NCBI GenBank assembly: GCA_900467185.1
Contig: UBPA01000002.1
Span: 62,001 to 126,000, forward strand
Length of the DNA stretch: 64,000 bases
Reading direction: 5' to 3'
Origin: Hyphomicrobiales bacterium
GTDB taxonomy: Bacteria > Pseudomonadota > Alphaproteobacteria > Rhizobiales > Rhizobiaceae
Shown: one piece after another, positions 63,172-64,000 of the stretch
Position numbering within the stretch: position 1 is the stretch's first letter
Layout of the letters: every line of letters begins with the position of its first letter
Position numbers and translations under genes: made by a program
Notes under the pieces: model-generated
Told to the model about the DNA's origin: nothing
What the model saw: the letters and a program-made list of their open reading frames with translations, nothing else
Database searches by the model: none

Positions 63172-64000
63172 CCCTTCTCGTCCTTTTCGGCGTCTTCGCC
63201 GTAACGCTCTACACCGGCGTGCCGGTCGCCTGGTCGATCGCGTTCTCCACGCTTGTCGTCATCTTCTGCGGTCTGGTTCCGTTGCCGCCATCCTGGTTCG
63301 CCCAGCAGGTCTACATGGGTGCGGATTCGATATCGCTTGCCTCCATTCCCCTGTTCCTCGTCGCCGGCGGCATCATGAACGAGGGTGGCCTGACGCGCCG
63401 GATCATCGACCTTGCCAATGATATGTTCGGCTGGGTCAGGGGCGGGCTCGGCGTCGTCAATGTCGCCACCTGCATGATCTATGGCGGCATTACCGGATCC
63501 GCGACGGCTGATACCGGCGCCGTCGGTGCCATCATGATCCCGGCCATGGCCGAACGCGGCTATCCCCGGGACTTCTCGGCCGCCGTGACCGCCGCCGCCG
63601 GCACGCTCGGCATCATCCTGCCGCCCAGTGTCGTGATGATCATGTACGGCGTCATCACCGATACCTCCATCGGCGGCCTGTTCGCCGCCGGCATCATCCC
63701 TGGCTTGATGCTGGCGGTCACCTTCGGGCTGACGGCCTGGTGGGTCGGCGTCAGGGAGAACTTCCCGAAGTCGGAGACCCGTCCGACGGTCTCGAGCTTC
63801 AGCCGTCATCTTTTTCGCGCCCTTCCGGCCCTGATGATGCCGATCGCGGTGCTCAGCTCCATGCTGAGCGGACTGGCAACGACCACGGAGGCCGCCTTCG
63901 TCGCCGTCGTCTGGGCGCTGCTGGTGGGTGGCGTGCTCTACCGGGAGATCACCTGGGCCGGTCTCTGGAAGATCGGGGTCGAGACGGTGCGCATGACCGG
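63168..64000 (+). CDS. TRAP transporter large permease (DctM family), partial
   Basis: ATG 63168 overlaps the DctQ stop (ATGA). The 277 residues visible carry DctM hallmarks: SIPLFLVAGGIMNEGGLTRRIIDLAND, GGITGSATADTGAVGAIMIPAM and LGIILPPSVVMIMYGVITDTSIGGLF. About 150 C-terminal residues lie beyond the right edge. It completes the second TRAP transporter. Confidence 0.9.
   Translation, partial: MTLLVLFGVFAVTLYTGVPVAWSIAFSTLVVIFCGLVPLPPSWFAQQVYMGADSISLASIPLFLVAGGIMNEGGLTRRIIDLANDMFGWVRGGLGVVNVATCMIYGGITGSATADTGAVGAIMIPAMAERGYPRDFSAAVTAAAGTLGIILPPSVVMIMYGVITDTSIGGLFAAGIIPGLMLAVTFGLTAWWVGVRENFPKSETRPTVSSFSRHLFRALPALMMPIAVLSSMLSGLATTTEAAFVAVVWALLVGGVLYREITWAGLWKIGVETVRMT

Overview
The window looks like a replicon of a Rhizobiaceae-type alphaproteobacterium (Rhizobium, Sinorhizobium/Ensifer or Shinella). 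The reasons are high GC, tightly packed operons dominated by ABC and TRAP transporters, and a glycerol operon in the rhizobial order glpR-glpD-glpS-glpT-glpP-glpQ-glpU-glpV-glpK. A fucose-type sugar-acid cluster of rhizobial megaplasmid type and small proteins of rhizobial type (DUF6481, an Ala/Lys-rich 41-aa protein) point the same way. I found no rRNA, tRNA, CRISPR array, insertion sequence or integrase. The content suggests a catabolic chromid, megaplasmid or accessory chromosomal region. The genus is an inference.

Layout. 1-4077 (minus): a very large secreted-type protein, cut by the window edge, with an intact galactose-oxidase-like copper-radical site followed by a LamG-like domain and VCBS repeats, plus a small membrane protein. 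4364-7787 (plus): GntR regulator, TIGR04076 protein, aldo/keto reductase and an orphan LivK-type binding protein. 7830-8918 (minus): a beta-propeller lactonase. 9049-16693 (plus): an operon joining a MaoC-like hydratase, a CoA-transferase and a signal-less binding-protein homologue to a CUT2-type ABC importer whose RbsA-like ATPase is split into two genes. 16700-18446 (minus): amidohydrolase (likely sugar lactonase) and an IclR regulator. 18612-28862 (plus): a CUT1 ABC importer and nonphosphorylative L-fucose/L-rhamnose type catabolism (mutarotase, Gfo/Idh, SDR, FAH-family hydrolase, fuconate dehydratase). 29039-31889 (plus): a TRAP transporter preceded by the same 12-bp motif found at the IclR promoter. 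31988-38237 (minus): a tandem-PAS chemoreceptor, an MHYT-GGDEF-EAL protein and a TadE/TadG pair. 38943-40914 (plus): a FadR-type regulator and D-galactonate dehydratase. 41027-44662 (minus): rutA-rutB-rutC-rutD-rutF for pyrimidine catabolism with a RutR-like operator. 45156-49189: small proteins, rsgA, a cold-shock gene and an orphan BrnA-like protein. 49311-60464 (plus): ribokinase and the glycerol regulon. 60480-61343 (minus): D-amino-acid aminotransferase-like protein. 61623-64000 (plus): a second TRAP system, cut by the right edge.

Most operons take up and break down plant-derived or soil carbon and nitrogen compounds: methyl-pentoses, galactonate, glycerol, uracil, carboxylates. Recurrent features I consider worth attention are: (i) a stem-loop just after all six signal-bearing substrate-binding-protein genes; (ii) a shared TTCGTATATGAA-type site linking the IclR regulator, the fucose operon and the first TRAP operon; (iii) complementary degeneration of the two glycerol ABC ATPases; (iv) the copper-radical oxidase built into a VCBS adhesin-like protein; and (v) the unexplained CoA/ABC operon at 9-16.7 kb.
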